Source of the DNA: Cherax quadricarinatus
Taxonomy: Eukaryota; Arthropoda; Malacostraca; Decapoda; Parastacidae
Direction: 5' to 3'
DNA: 64,000 nt
Assembly: GCF_038502225.1 (NCBI RefSeq)
Contig: NW_027196955.1
Location: 5,001-69,000 of the forward strand
Numbering within the stretch: the first letter of the stretch is position 1; the number at the start of each line of letters is the position of its first letter. Below are positions 33,462-48,400 of this stretch, in pieces. The position numbers and the translations under genes were made by a program. Under the pieces are notes generated by a model. The model was not told the origin of the DNA. It made no database searches and saw only the letters and a list, made by a program, of their open reading frames with translations.

Positions 33462-36400
33462 CACCCCTCGCATCCCAAGGTCCGTGGTTCCAGGAGTCCA
33501 CCTGTGTGACGCCAGGTGCTCCCCCTTCCCCACTTCCCCCCACACACCCCCAACAACCCTCGCATCCCCAGGTCCGTGGTTCCAGGAGTCCACCTGTGTG
33601 ACGCCAGGTGCTCCCCCTTCCCCACCCACACCCCCAACAACCCTCGCATCCCCAGGTCCGTGGTTCCAGGAGTCCACCTGTGTGATGCCAGGTGCTCCCC
33701 CTTCCCCACTTCACCCCCACACCCCCAACAACCCTCGCATCCCCAGGTCCGTGGTTCCAGGAGTCCACCTGTGTGACGCCAGGTGCTCCCCGTTCCCCAC
33801 TTCCACCACCCACACCCCCAACAACACTCGCATCCCCAGGTCCGTGGATCCAGGAGTCCACCTGTGTGACGCCAGGTGCTCCCCTTTCCATTCTTCCCCC
33901 CCACACCCCCAACAACCCTCGCATCCCCAGGTCCGTGGTTCCAGGAGTCCACCTGTGTGACGCCAGGTGCTCCCCCTTCCCCACTTCCCCCCCACACCCC
34001 CAACAACCCTCGCATCCCAAGGTCCGTGGTTCCAGGAGTCCACCTGTGTGACGCCAGGTGCTCCCCCTTCCCCACTTCCCCCCCCACACCCCCAACAACC
34101 CTCGCATCCCCAGGACCGTGGTTCCAGGAGTCCACCTGTGTGACGCCAGGCTCCCCCTTCCCCACTTCCCCCCCCCCACACCCCCCACAACCCTCGCATC
34201 CCCCGGTCCCCCAGGAGTCCACCTGTGTGACGCATCCCCAGGTACACCACCAACAACCCTAGCATCCCCAGGTACACCCCCAACAACCCTCGCATCCCCT
34301 GGTCCGTGGTTCCAGGAGTCCACCTGTGTGACGCCAGGTGCTCCCCCTTCCCCACTTCCCCCCACACCCCCAACAACCCTCGCATCCCCAGGTCCGTGGT
34401 TCCAGGAGTCCACCTGTGTGACGCCAGGTGCTCCCCCTTCCCCACTTCCCCACACACACCCCCAACAACCCTCGCATCCCCAGGTCCGTGGTTCCAGGAG
34501 TCCACCTGTGTGACGCCAGGTGCTCCCCCTTCCCCGCCACACCCCCAACAACCCTCGCATCCCCAGGTCCGTGGTTCCAGGAGTCCACCTGTGTGACGCC
34601 AGGTGCTCCCCCTTCCCCACTTCCCACCCCCACCCCCAACAACCCTCGCATCCCCAGGTCCGTGGTTCCAGGAGTCCACCTGTGTGACGCCAGGTGCTCC
34701 CCCTTCCCCACTTCCCCCCCACACCCCCAACAACCCTCGCATCCCCAGGTCCGTGGTTCCAGGAGTCCACCTGTGTGACGCCAGGTGCTCCCCCTTCCCC
34801 ACTTCCCCCCCCAAACCCCAACAACCCTCGCATCCCCAGGTCCGTGGTTCCAGGAGTCCACTTGTGTGACGCCAGGTGCTCCCCCTTCCCCACTTCCCCC
34901 ACACACCACCAACAACCATCGCATCCTCAGGTCCGTGGTTCCATGAGTCCACCTGTGTGACGCCATGTGCTCCTCCTTCCCAACTTCCCCCCCACACTCC
35001 CAACAACCCTCGCATCCCCAGGTCCGTGGTTCCAGGAGTCCACCTGTGTGACGCCAGGTGCTCCCCCTTCCCCACTTCCCCCCCCCACACCTCCAACAAC
35101 CCTCGCATCCTCAGGTCCTTGGTTCCAGGAGTCCACCTGTGTGACGCCAGGTGCTCCCGCTTCCTCCCCCACACGGCCAACAACCCTCGCATCCCCAGGT
35201 CCGTGGTTCCAGGAGTCCACCTGTGTGAGGCCAGGAGCTCCACCTTCCCCACTTCCACCCCCCACACCCCCAACAACCCTCGCATCCTCAGGTCCGTGGT
35301 TCCAGGAGTCCACCTGTGTGACGCCAGGTGCTCCCCCTTCCCCACTTCCCCCCCCACACCCCCAACAACCCTCGCATCCCCAGGTCCGTGGTTCCAGGAG
35401 TCCACCTGTGTGACGCCAGGTGCTCCCCCTTCCCCACTTCCCCCCCCACATCCCCAACAACCCTCGCATCCCCAGGTCCGTGGTTCCAGGAGTCCACCTG
35501 TGTGACGCCAGGTGCTCCCCCTTCCCCACTTCCCCCCCCACACCCCCAACAACCCTCGCATCCCCAGGTCCGTGGTTCCAGGAGTCCACCTGTGTGACGC
35601 CAGGTGCTCCTCCTTCCCCACTTCCCCCCCACACCCCCAACAACCCTCGCATCCCCAGGTCCGTGGTTCCAGGAGTCCACCTGTGTGACGCCAGGTGCTC
35701 CTCCTTCCCCACTTCCCCCCCACACCCCCAACAACCCTCGCATCCCCAGGTCCGTGGTTCCAGGAGTCCACCTGTGTGACGCCAGGTGCTCCCCCTTCCC
35801 CACTTCCCCCCCACACCCCCAACAACCCTCGCATCCCCAGGTCCGTGGTTCCAGGAGTCCACCTGTGTGACGCCAGGTGCTCCCCCTTCCCCACTTCCCC
35901 CCCACACCCCCAACAACCCTCGCATCCCCAGGTCCGTGGTTCCAGGAGTCCACCTGTGTGACGCCAGGTGCTCCCCCTTCCCCACTTCCCCCCCACACCC
36001 CCAACAACCCTCGCATCCCCAGGTCCGTGGTTCCAGGAGTCCACCTGTGTGACGCCAGGTGCTCCCCCTTCCCCACTTCCCCCCCCACACCCCCAACAAC
36101 CCTCGCATCCCCAGGTCCGTGGTTCCAGGAGTCCACCTGTGTGACGCCAGGTGCTCCCCCTTCCCCACTTCCCCCCCACACCCCCAACAACCCTCGCATC
36201 CCCAGGTCCGTGGTTCCAGGAGTCCACCTGTGTGACGCCAGGTGCTCCCCCTTCGCCACTTTCCCCCCACACCCCCAACAACCCTCGCATCCTCAGGTCC
36301 GTGGTTCCAGGAGTCCACCTGTGTGACGCCAGGTGCTCACCCTTCCCCACTTACCCCCACACACCCCCAACAACCCCCGCATCCCCAGGTCCGTGGTTCC

Positions 36401-39400
36401 AGGAGTCCACCTGTGTGACACCAGGTGCTCCCCTTCCCCACCCCCCCCACACCCCCAACAACCCTCGCATCCCCAGGTCCGTGGTTCCAGGAGTCCACCT
36501 GTGTGACGCCAGGTGCTCCCCCTTCCCCACTTACCCCCCCACACCACTAACAACCCTCGCATCCCCAGGTCCGTGGTTCCAGGAGTCCACCTGTGTGACG
36601 CCAGGTGCTCCCCCTTCCCCACTTCCCCCCCCACACCCCCAACAACCCTCGCATCCCCAGGTCCGTGGTTCCAGGAGTCCACCTGTGTGACGCCAGGTGC
36701 TCCAACTTCCCCACTTCCCCCCCACACCCCCAACAGCCCTCGCATCCCCAGGTCCGTGGTTCCAGGAGTCCACCTGTGTGACGCCAGGTGCTCCCCCTTC
36801 CCAACTTCCCCCCCCACACCCCCAACAACCCTCGCATCCCCAGGTCCGTGGATCCAGGAGTCCACCTGTGTGACGCCATGTGCTCATCTTCCCCACTTCC
36901 ACCCCACACCCCCAACAACCCTCGCATCCCCAGGTCCGTGGTTCCAGGAGTCCACCTGTGTGACGCCAGGTGCTCCCCCTTCCCCACTTTCCCCCCACAC
37001 CCCCAACAACCCTCGCATCCCCAGGTCCGTGGTTCCAGGAGTCCACCTGTGTGACACCAGGTGCTCCCCCTTCCCCACTTCCCCCCCCCACACCCCCAAC
37101 AACCCTCGCATCCCCAGGTCCGTGGTTCCAGGAGTCCACCTGTGTGACGCCAGGTGCTCCCCCTTCCCCACTTCCCACCCCACACCCCAACAACCCTCGC
37201 ATCCCCAGGTCCGTGGTTCCAGGAGTCCACCTGTGTGACGCCAGGTGCTCCCCCTTCCCCACTTCCCCCCCCACCCCCCCACCCCCCCTCGCATCCCCAG
37301 GTCCGTGGTTCCAGGAGTCCACCTGTGTGACGCCAGGTGCTCCCACTTCCCCACTTCCCCCCCCACACCCCCACCAACCCTCGCATCCCCCGGTCCGTGG
37401 TTCCAGGAGTCCACCTGTGTGACGCCAGGTGCTCCTCCTTCCCCACGTACCCCCCACACCCCCAACAACCCTCGCATCCCCAGGTCCGTGGTTCCAGGAG
37501 TCCACCTGTGTGACGGCAGGTGCTCCCCCTTCCCCATTTCCACCGCCCACACCCCCAACAACCCTCGCATCCCCTAGTCCGTGGTTCCAGGAGTCCACCT
37601 GTGTGACGCCAGGTGCTCCCCCTTCACCACTTTCCCCCTCACCGCGAACATCCCTCGCATCCCCAGGTCCGTGGATCCAGGAGTCCACCTGTGTGACACC
37701 AGGTGCTCCCCCTTCCCCACTTCCCCTCCCACACCCCTCGCATCCCCAGGTCCGTGGTTCCAGGAGTCCACCTGTGTGACGCCACGTGCTCCCCCTTCCC
37801 CACTTCCCCCCCACATCCCCAACAACCCTCGCATCCCCAGGTCCGTGGTTCCAGGAGTCCACCTGTGTGACGCCAGGTGCTCCCCCTTCCCCACTTCACC
37901 CCCACACTCTCAACCCTCGCATCCCCAGGTCCGTGGTTCCAGGATTCCACCTGTGTGACGCCAGGTGCTTACATTTCCCCACTTCCCCTCCCAGACCCCC
38001 AACAACCCTCGCATCCCCAGGTCCGTGGTTCCAGGAGTCCACCTGTGTGACGCCAGGTGCTCCCCCGTCCCCACATACCCCCCCCCACACCCCCAACAAC
38101 CCTCGCATCCCCAGGTCCGTGGTTCCAGGAGTCCACCTGTGTGACGCCAGGTGCTCCCCCTTCCCCACTTCCCCACCCACACCCCCAACAACCCTCGCAT
38201 CCCCAGGTCCGTGGTTCCAGGAGTCCACCTGTGTGACGCCAGGTGCTCCCCCTTCCCCACTTCCCCCCCACACCACCAACAACCCTCGCATCCCCAGGTC
38301 CGTGGTTCCAGGAGTCCACCTGTGTGACGCCAGGTGCTCCCCCTTCCCCACTTCCCCCCCCACACCCCCAACAACCCTCGCATCCCCAGGTCCGTGGTTC
38401 CAGGAGTCCACCTGTGTGACGCCAGGTGCTCCCCCTTCCGCACTTCTCCCCCACACCCCCAACAACCCTCGCATCCCCAGGTCCGTGGTTCCAGGAGTCC
38501 ACCTGTGTGACACCAGGTGCTCCCCCTTCCCCACATCTCCCTCCCTCTCCCCCAACAACCCTCGCATCCCCAGGTCCGTGGTTCCAGGAGTCCACCTGTG
38601 TGACGCCAGGTGCTCCCCCTTCCCCACTTCCCCCCCACACCCCCCACAACCCTCGCATCCCCAGGTCCGTGGTTCCAGGAGTCCACCTGTGTGACGCCAG
38701 GTGCTCCCCCTTCCCCACTTCCCCCCCACACCCCCAACAACCCTCGCATCCCCAGGTCCGTGGTTCCAGGAGTCCACCTGTGTGACGCCAGGTGCTCCCC
38801 CTTCCCAACTCCCCCCCACACCCCCAACAACCCTCGCATCCCCAGGTCCGTGGTTCCAGGAGTCCACCTGTGTGACGCCAGGTGCTCCCCCTTCCCCACT
38901 TCCCCCCCCACACCCCCAACAACCCTCGCATCCCCAGGTCCGTGGTTCCAGGAGTCCACCTGTGTGACGCCAGGTGCTCCCCATTCCCCACTTCCCCCCC
39001 ACACCCCCAACAACCCTCGCATCCCCAGGTCCGTGGTTCCAGGAGTCCACCTGTGTGACGCCAGGTGCTCCCCCTTCCCCACTTCCCCCGCCACACCCCC
39101 AACAACCCTCGCATCCCCAGGTCCGTGGTTCCAGGAGTCCACCTGTGTGACGCCAGGTGCTCCCCCTTCCTCACTTCCCCCCCACACTCCCAACAACCCT
39201 CGCATCCCCAGGTCCGTGGTTCCAGGAGTCCACCTGTGTGACGCCAGGTGCTCCCCCTTCCCCACTTCCCCCCCACAGCCCCAAAAACCCTCGCATCCCC
39301 AGGTCCGTGGTTCCAGGAGTCCACCTGTGTGACGCCAGGTGCTCCCCCTTCCCCACTTCCCCACACACACCCCCAACAACCCTCGCATCCCCAGGTCCGT

Positions 39401-42400
39401 GGTTCCAGGAGTCCACCTGTGTGACACCAGGTGCTCCCCCTTCCCCACTTCCCCCCCACACCCCCAACAACCCTCGCATCCCCAGGTCCGTGGTTCCAGG
39501 AGTCCACCTGTGTGACGCCAGGTGCTCCCCCTTCCCCACTTCCCCCCCCCACACCCCAACAACCCTCGCATCCCCAGGTCCGTGGTTCCAGGAGTCCACC
39601 TGTGTGACGCCAGGTGCTCCCCCTTCCCCACTTCCCCCCCCACACCCCCAACAACCCTCGCATCCCCAGGTCCGTGGTTCCAGGAGTCCACCTGTGTGAC
39701 GCCAGGTGCTCCCCCTTCCCCACTTCCCCCCCACACCCCCAACAACCCTCGCATCCCCAGGTCCGTGGTTCCAGGAGTCCACCTGTGTGACGCCAGGTGC
39801 TCCCCCTTCCCCACTTACCCCCCACACCCCAAACAACCCTCGCATCCCCAGGTCCGTGGTTCCAGGAGTCCACCTGTGTGACGCCAGGAGGTCCCCCTTA
39901 ACCACTTCCACCCCCCTCACCCCCAACAACCCTCGCATCCCCAGGTCCGTGGTTCCAGGAGTCCACCTGTGTGACGCCAGGTGCTCCCCCTTCCCCACTT
40001 CCCCCCACACCCCCAACAACCCTCGCATCCCCAGGTCCGTGGATCCAGGAGTCCACCTGTGTGACGCCAGGTGCTCCCCCTTCCCCACTTCCCCCCCCCA
40101 CACCCCCAACAACCCTCGCATCCCCAGGTCCGTGGTTCCAGGAGTCCACCTGTGTGACGCCAGGTGCTCCCCCTTCCCCACTTCCCCCCCCACCCCCAAC
40201 AACCCTCGCATCCCCAGGTCCGTGGTTCCAGGAGTCCACCTGTGTGACGCCAGGTGCTCCCCCTTCCCCACTTCCCCCCCACACCCCCAACAACCCTCGC
40301 ATCCCCAGGTCCGTGGTTCCAGGAGTCCACCTGTGTGACGCCAGGTGCTCCCCCTTCCCCACTTCCCCCCCCACACCCCCAACAACCCTCGCATCCCCAG
40401 GTCCGTGGATCCAGGAGTCCACCTGCGTGACGCCAGGTGCTCCCCCTTCCCCACTTCCCCCTTCACACCCCCAACAACCCTCGCATCCCCAGGTCCGTGG
40501 TTCCAGGAGTCCACCTGTGTGACGCCAGGTGCTCCCCCTTCCCCACTTCCACCGCCCACACACCCAACAACCCTCGCATCCCCAGGTCCGTGGTTCCAGG
40601 AGTCCACCTGTGTGACGCCAGGTGCTCCCCCTTCCCCACTTCCACCCCCCACACCCCAAACAACCCTCGCATCCCCAGGTCCGTGGTTCCAGGAGTCCAC
40701 CTGTGTGACGCCAGGTGCTCCCCCTTCCCCACTTCCCCCCCCACACCCCCAACAACCCTCGCATCCCCAGGTCCGTGGTTCCAGGAGTCCACCTGTGTGA
40801 CGCCAGGTGCTCCCCCTTCCCCACTTCCCAACCCCCACACCCCCAACAACCCTCGCATCCAGAGGTCCGTGGTTCCAAGAGTACACCTGAGTGACGCCAG
40901 GTGCTCCCCCATCCGCACTTCCCCCCCACACCCCCAACAACCCTCGCATCCCCAGATCCGTGGTTCCAGGAGTCCACCTGTGTGACCCCAGGTGCTCCCC
41001 CTTCCCCACTTCCCCCTTCACACCCCCAACAACCCTCGCATCCCCAGGTCCGTGGTTCCAGGAGTCCACCTATGTGACGCCAGGTGCTCCCCCTTCCCCA
41101 CTTCCACCGCCCACACACCCAACAACCCTCGCATCCCCAGATCCGTGGTTCCATGAGTCCACCTGTGTGACGCCAGGTGCTCCCCCTTCCCCACTTCCCC
41201 CCCCACACCCCCAACAACCCTCGCATCCCCAGGTCCGTGGTTCCAGGAGTCCACCTGTGTGACGCCAGGTGCTCCCCCTTCCCCACTTCCCCCCCACACC
41301 CCCAACAACCCTCGCATCCCCAGGTCCGTGGTTCCAGGAGTCCACCTGTGTGACGCCAGGTGCTCCCCCTTCCCCACGTCCCCCCCACACCCCCAACAAC
41401 CCTCGCATCCCCAGGTCCGTGGTTCCAGGAGTCCACCTGTGTGACGCCAGGTGCTCCCCCTTCCCCACTTCCCCCCCACACCCCCAACAACCCTCGCATC
41501 CCCAGGTCCGTGGTTCCAGGAGTCCACCTGTGTGACGCCAGGTGCTCCCCCTTCCCCACTTTCCCCCCCACACCCCCAACAACCCTCGCATCCCCAGGTC
41601 CGTGGTTCCAGGAGTCCACCTGTGTGACGCCAGGTGCTCCCCCTTCCCCACTTCCCCCCCCACACCCCCAACAACCCTCGCATCCCCAGGTCCGTGGTTC
41701 CAGGAGTCCACCTGTGTGACGCCAGGTGCTCCCCCTTCCCCACATGCCCACCCCCCCCCCCAACAACCCTCGCATCCCCAGGTCCGTGGTTCCAGGAGTC
41801 CACCTGTGTGACGCCAGGTGCTCCCCCTTACCAACTTCCCCACTCACACCCCCAACAACCCTCGCATCCCCAGGTCCGTGGTTCCAGGAGTCCACCTGTG
41901 TGACGCCAGGTGCTCCCCCTTCCCCACTTCCCCCCCACACCCCCAACAACCCTCGAATCCCCAGGTCCGTGGTTCCAGGAGTCCACCTGTGTGACGCCAG
42001 GTGCTCCCCCTTCCCCACTTCCCCCCCCACACCCCCAACAACCCTCGCATCCCCAGGTCCGTGGTTCCAGGAGTCCACCTGTGTGACGCCAGGTGCTCCC
42101 CCTTCCCCACTTCCCCCCCACACCCCCAACAACCCTCGCATCCCCAGGTCCGTGGTTCCAAGAGGCCACCTGTGTGACGCCAGGTGCTCCCCCTTCCCCA
42201 CTTCCCCCCCACACCCCCAACAACCCTCGCATCCCCAGGTCCGTGGTTCCAGGAGTCCACCTGTGTGACGCCAGGTGCTCCCCCTTCCCCACTTCCCCCC
42301 CCCACCCCCAACAACCCTCGCATCCCCAGGTCCGTGGTTCCAGGAGTCCACCTGTGTGACGCCAGGTGCTCCCCCTTCCCCACTTCCCCCCCACGTCCCC

Positions 42401-45400
42401 CCCACACCCCCAACAACCCTCGCATCCCCAGGTCCGTGGTTCCAGGAGTCCACCTGTGTGACGCCAGGTGCTCCCCCTTCCCCACTTCCCCCTCCCCACA
42501 CCCCCAACAACCCTCGCATCCACAGGTCCGTGGTTCCAGGAGTCCACCTGTGTGACGCCAGGTGCTCCCCCTTCCCCACTACCGCCCCACACCCCCAACA
42601 ACCCTCGCATCCCCAGGTCCGTGGTTCCAGGAGTCCACCTGTGTGACGCCAGGTGCTCCCCCTTCCCCACTTCCCCCCCCCCCACACCCCCAACAACCCT
42701 CGCATCTCCAGGTCCGTGGTTCCAGGAGTCCACCTGTGTGACGCCAGGTGCTCCCCCTTCCCCACTTCCCCCCCCCCCACACCTCCAACAACCCTCGCAT
42801 CCCCAGGTCCGTGGTTCCAGGAGTCCACCTGTGTGACGCCAGGTGCTCCGCCTTCCCCACTCCCCCCCCCACACCCCCAACAACCCTCGCATCCCCAGGT
42901 CCGTGGTTCAGGAGTCCAACTGTGTGACGCCAGGTGCTCCCACTTCCCCACTTGCCCCCCACACCCCCAACAACCCTCGCATCCCCAGGTCCGTGGTTCC
43001 AGGAGTCCACCTGTGTGACGCCAGGTGCTCCCCCTTCCCCTATTCCCCCCCACACCCCCAACAACCCTCGCATCCCCAGGTCCGTGGTTCCAGGAGTCCA
43101 CCTGTGTGACGCCAGGTGCTCCCCCTTCCCCACTTCCCACCCACACCCCCAACAACCCTCGCATCCCCAGGTCCGTGGTTCCAGGAGTCCACCTGTGTGA
43201 CGCCAGGTGCTCCCCCTTCCCCACTTCCCCCCCCACACCCCCAACAACCCTCGCATCCCCAGGTCCGTGGATCCAGGAGTCCACCTGTGTGACACAAGGT
43301 GCTCCCCCTTCCCCACTTCCCCCCCGACACCTTCAACAACCCTCACATCCCCAGGTCCGTGACGCCAGGAGTCCACCTGTGTGACGCCAGGTGCTCCCCC
43401 TTCCCCACTTCCCCCCCACACCCCCAACAACCCTCGCATCCCCAGGTCCGTGGTTCCAGGAGTCCACCGGTGTGACGCCAGGTGCTCCCCCTTCCCCACT
43501 TCCCCCCCACACCCCCAACAACCCTCGCATCCCCAGGTCCGTGGTTCCAGGAGTCCACCTGTGTGACGCCAGGTGCTCCCCCTTCCCCACTTCCCCCCCA
43601 CACCCCCAACAACCCTCGCATCCCCAGGTCCGTGGTTCCAGGAGTCCACCTGTGTGACGCCAGGTGCTCCCCCTTCCCCACTTCCCCCCCACACCCCCAA
43701 CAACCCTCGCATCCCCAGGTCCGTGGTTCCAGGAGTCCACCTGTGTGACGCCAGGTGCTCCCCCTTCCCCACTTCCCCCCCCCACACTCCCAACAACCCT
43801 CGCATCCCCTGGTCCGTGGTTCCAGGAGTCCACCTGTGTGACGCCAGGTGCTCCCTCTTCCCCACTTCCCCCCCCCACACCCCCAACAACCCTCGCATCC
43901 CCAGGTCCGTGGTTCCAGGAGTCCACCTGTGTGACGCCAGGTGCTCCCCCTTCCCAACTTCCCCCCCCACACCCCCAACAACCCTCGCATCCCCAGGTCC
44001 GTGGTTCCATGAGTCCACCTGTGTGACGCCAGGTGCTCCCCCTTCCCCACTTCCCCCCCACGCCCACAACAACCCTCGCATCCCGAGGTCCGTGGTTCCA
44101 AGAGTTCACCTGTGTGACGCCAGGTGCTCCCCCTTCCCCACTTCCCCCCCCACACCCCCAACAACCCTCGCATCCCCAGGTCCGTGGTTACAGGAGTCCA
44201 CCTGTGTGACGCCAGGTGCTCCCCCTTCCCCACTTTCCCCCCCACACCCCCAACAACCCTCGCATCCCCAGGTCCGTGGTTCCAGGAGTCCACCTGTGTG
44301 ACGCCAGGTGCTCCCCCATCCCCACTCCCCCCCAACACCCCCAACAACCCTCGCATCCCCAGGTCCGTGGTTCCAGGAGTCCACCTGTGTGACGCCAGGA
44401 GCTCCCCCTTCCCCACTTCCACCCCCACACCCCCAACAACCCTCGCATCCCCAGGTCCGTGGTTCCAGGAGTCCACCTGTGTGACGCCAGGTGCTCCCCC
44501 TTCCCAACTTCCCCACACACTCTCAACAACCGCATCCCCAGGTCCGTGGTTCCAGGAGTCCACCTGTGTGACTCCAGGTGCTCCCCCTTCCCCACTTCCC
44601 CCCCACACTCCCAACAACCCTCGCATCCCCAGATCCGTGGTTCCAGGAGTCCACCTGTGTGACGCCAGGTGCTCCCCCTTCCCAACTTAACCCCCCACAC
44701 CCCCAACAGCTCTCGCAACCCCAGGACCGTGGTTCCAGGAGTCCACCTGTGTGACGCCACGTGCTCCCCCTTCCCCACTTCCCCCCCAACACTCCCAACA
44801 ACCCTCACATCCCCAGGTCCGTGGTTCCAGGAGTCCACCTGTGTGACGCCAGGTGCTCCCCCTTCCCCACTTCCCCACCACACCCCAACAACCCTCGCAT
44901 CCCCTGGTCCGTGGTTCCACGAGTCCACCTGTGTGACGCCAGGTGCTCCCTCTTCCCCCCCCACACCCCCAACAACCCTCGCATCCCCAGGTCCGTGGTT
45001 CCAGGAGTCCACCTGTGTGACGCCAGGTGCTCTCCCTTAGCCACTTCCACCTCCCACCCCCAACAACCCTCGCATCCCCAGGTCCGTGGATCCAGGAGTC
45101 CACAACCCTCGCATCCCCAGGTCCGTGGTTCCAGGAGTCCACCTGTGTGACGCCAGGTGCTCCCCCTTCCCCACTTCCCCCCCCCACCCCCCCAACAACC
45201 CTCGCATCCCCAGGTCCGTGGTTCCAGGAGTCCACCTGTGTGACGCCAGGTGCTCCCCCTTCCCCACTTCCCCCCCACACCCCCAACAACCCTCGCATCC
45301 CTAGGTCCGTGGTTCCAGGAGTCCACCTGTGTGACGCCAGGTGCTCCCCCTTCCCCACATCCCCCCCACACCACCAACAACCATCGCATCCTCAGGTCCG

Positions 45401-48400
45401 TGGTTCCATGAGTCCACCTGTGTGACGCCATGTGCTCCTCCTTCCCAACTTCCCCCCCACACTCCCAACAACCCTCGCATCCCCAGGTCCGTGGTTCCAG
45501 GAGTCCACCTGTGTGACGCCAGGTGCTCCCCCGTCCCCCCCTCCCCCCCCCCCCCCCCACAACCCTCGCATCCCCAGGTCCGTGGTTCCAGGAGTCCACC
45601 TGTGTGACGCCAGGTGCTCCCCCTTCCCCACTTCCCCCACACACACCCCCAACAACCCTCGCATCCCCAGGTCCGTGGTTCCAGGAGTCCACCTGTGTGA
45701 CGCCAGGTGCTCCCCCTTCCCCACTTCCCCCCCCACACCCCCAACAACCCTCGCATCCCCAGGTCCGTGGTTCCAGGAGTCCACCTGTGTGACGCCAGGT
45801 GCTCCCCCTTCCCCACTTCCCCCCCACACCCCCAACAACCCTCGCATCCCCAGGTCCGTGGTTCCAGGAGTCCACCTGTGTGACGCCAGGTGCTCCCCCT
45901 TCCCCACTTCCCCCTCACACCCCCAACAACCCTCGCATCCCCAGGTCCGTGGTTCCAGGAGTCCACCTGTGTGACGCCAGGTGCTCACCCTTCCCCACTT
46001 CCCCCCACACACCCCCAACAACCCTCGCATCCCCAGGTCCGTGGTTCCAGGAGTCCACCTGTGTGACGCCAGGTGCTCCCCCTTCCCCACTTCCCCCCCA
46101 CACCCCCAACAACCCTCGCATCCCCAGGTCCGTGGTTCCAGGAGTCCACCTGTGTGACGCCAGGTGCTCCCCCTTCCCCACTTCCTCCCCACACCCCCAA
46201 CAACCCTCGCATCCCCAGGTCCGTGGTTCCAGGAGTCCACCTGTGTGACGCCAGGTGCTCCCCCTTCCCCACTTGCCCCCCACACCCCCAACAACCCTCG
46301 CATCCCCAGGTCCGTGGTTCCAGGAGTCCACCTGTGTGACGCCAGGTGCTCCCGCTTCCCCCCCACACCCCTAACAACCCTCGCATCCCCAGGTCCGTGG
46401 TTCCAGGAGTCCACCTGTGTGATTCCAGGTGCTCCCCCTTCCCCACTTCCCCGCCCCACACCCCCAACAACCCTCGCATCCCCAGGTCCGTGGTTCCAGG
46501 AGTCCACCTGTGTGACGCCAGGTGCTCCCACTTCCCCACTTGCCCCCCACACCCCCAACAACCCTCGCATCCCCAGGTCCGTGGTTCCAGGAGTCCACCT
46601 GTGTGACGCCAGGTGCTCCCCCTTCCCAACTTCCCCTCCACACCCCCAACAACCCTCGCATCCCGAGGTCCGTGGTTCCAGGAGTCCACCTGTGTGACGC
46701 TAGGTGCTCCCCCTTCCCCACTTCCCCCCCACACCTTCAACAACCCTCGCATCCCAACGTCCGTGGTTCCAGGAGTCCACCTGTGTGACGCCAGGTGCTC
46801 CCCCTTCCCCACTTCCCCCCCACACCCCCAACAACCCTCGCATCCCCAGGTCCGTGGTTCCAGGAGTCCACCTGTGTGACGCCAGGTGCTCCCCCTTCCC
46901 CACTTCCCCCCCACACCCACAACAACCCTCGCATCCCCAGGTCCGTGGTTCCAGGAGTCCACCTGTGTGACGCCAGGTGCTCCCCCTTCCCCACTTCCCC
47001 CCCACACCCACAACAACCCTCGCATCCACAGGTCCGTGGTTCCAGGAGTCCACCTGTGTAACGCCAGGTGCTCCGCCTTCACCACTCCCACCCCCACACC
47101 CCCAACATCCCTCGCATCCCCAGGTCCGTGGTTCCAGGGGTCCACCTGTGACGCCAGGTGCTCCCCCTTCTTCACTTCCCCCCCACACCCCCAACAACCC
47201 TCGCATCCCCAGGTCCGTGGTTCCAGGAGTCCACCTGTGTGAGGCCAGGTCCTCCCCCTTCCCCACTTCCCCCCCCCCCACACCCCCAACAACCCTCGCA
47301 TCCCCAGGTCCGTGGTTCCAGGAGTCCACCTGTGTGACGCCAGGTGCTCCCCCTTCCCCACGTCCCCCCCCCCCCACACCCCCAACAACCCTCTCATCCC
47401 CAGGTCCGTGGTTCCAGGAGTCCACCTGTGTGACGCCAGGTGCTCCCCCTTCTCCACTTCCCCCCCACACCCCCAACAACCCTCGCATCCCCAGGTCCGT
47501 GGTTCCAGGAGTCCACCTGTGTGACGCCAGGTGCTCCCCCTTCCCCACTTCCCCCCCACACCCCCAACAACCCTCGCATCCCCAGGTCCGTGGTTCCAGG
47601 AGTCCACCTGTGTGACGCCAGGTGCTCCCCCTTCCCCACTTCCCCCCCACACCCCCAACAACCCTCGCATCCCCAGGTCCGTGGTTCCAGGAGTCCACCT
47701 GTGTGACGCCATGTGCTCCCCCTTCCCCACTTCCCCTCCCACACCCCCAACAACCCTCGCATCCCCAGGTCCGTGGTTCCAGGAGTCCACCTGTGTGACG
47801 CCAGGTGCTCCCACTTCCCCCCCACACCCGCAACAACCCTCGCATCCGCAGGTCCGTGGTTCCAGGAGTCCACCTGTGTGACGCCAGGTGCTCCCCCTTC
47901 CCCACTTCCCCACACACACCCACAACAACCCTCGCATCCCCAGGTCCGTGGTTCCAGGAGTCCACCTGTGTGACGCCATGTGCTCCCCCTTCCCCACTTC
48001 CCCCCACCACACCCCAAACAACCCTCGCATCCCCAGGTCCGTGGTTCCAGGAGTCCACCTGTGTGACGCCAGGTGCTCCCCCTTCACCACTTTCCCCCTC
48101 ACCCCCAACAACCCTCGCATCCCCAGGTCCGTGGTTCCAGGAGTCCACCTGTGTGACGCCAGGTGCTCCCCCTTCCCCACTTCCCCCCCCACACCCCCAA
48201 CAACCCTCGCATCCCCAGGTCCGTGGTTCCAGGAGTCCACCTGTGTGACGCCAGGTGCTCCCCCTTCCCCCCTTCCCCCCCCACACCCCCAACAACCCTC
48301 GCATCCCCAGGTCCGTGGTTCCAGGAGTCCACCTGTGTGACGCCAGGTGCTCCCCCTTCCCCACTTCCCCCCCCACACCCCCAACAACCCTCGCATCCCC

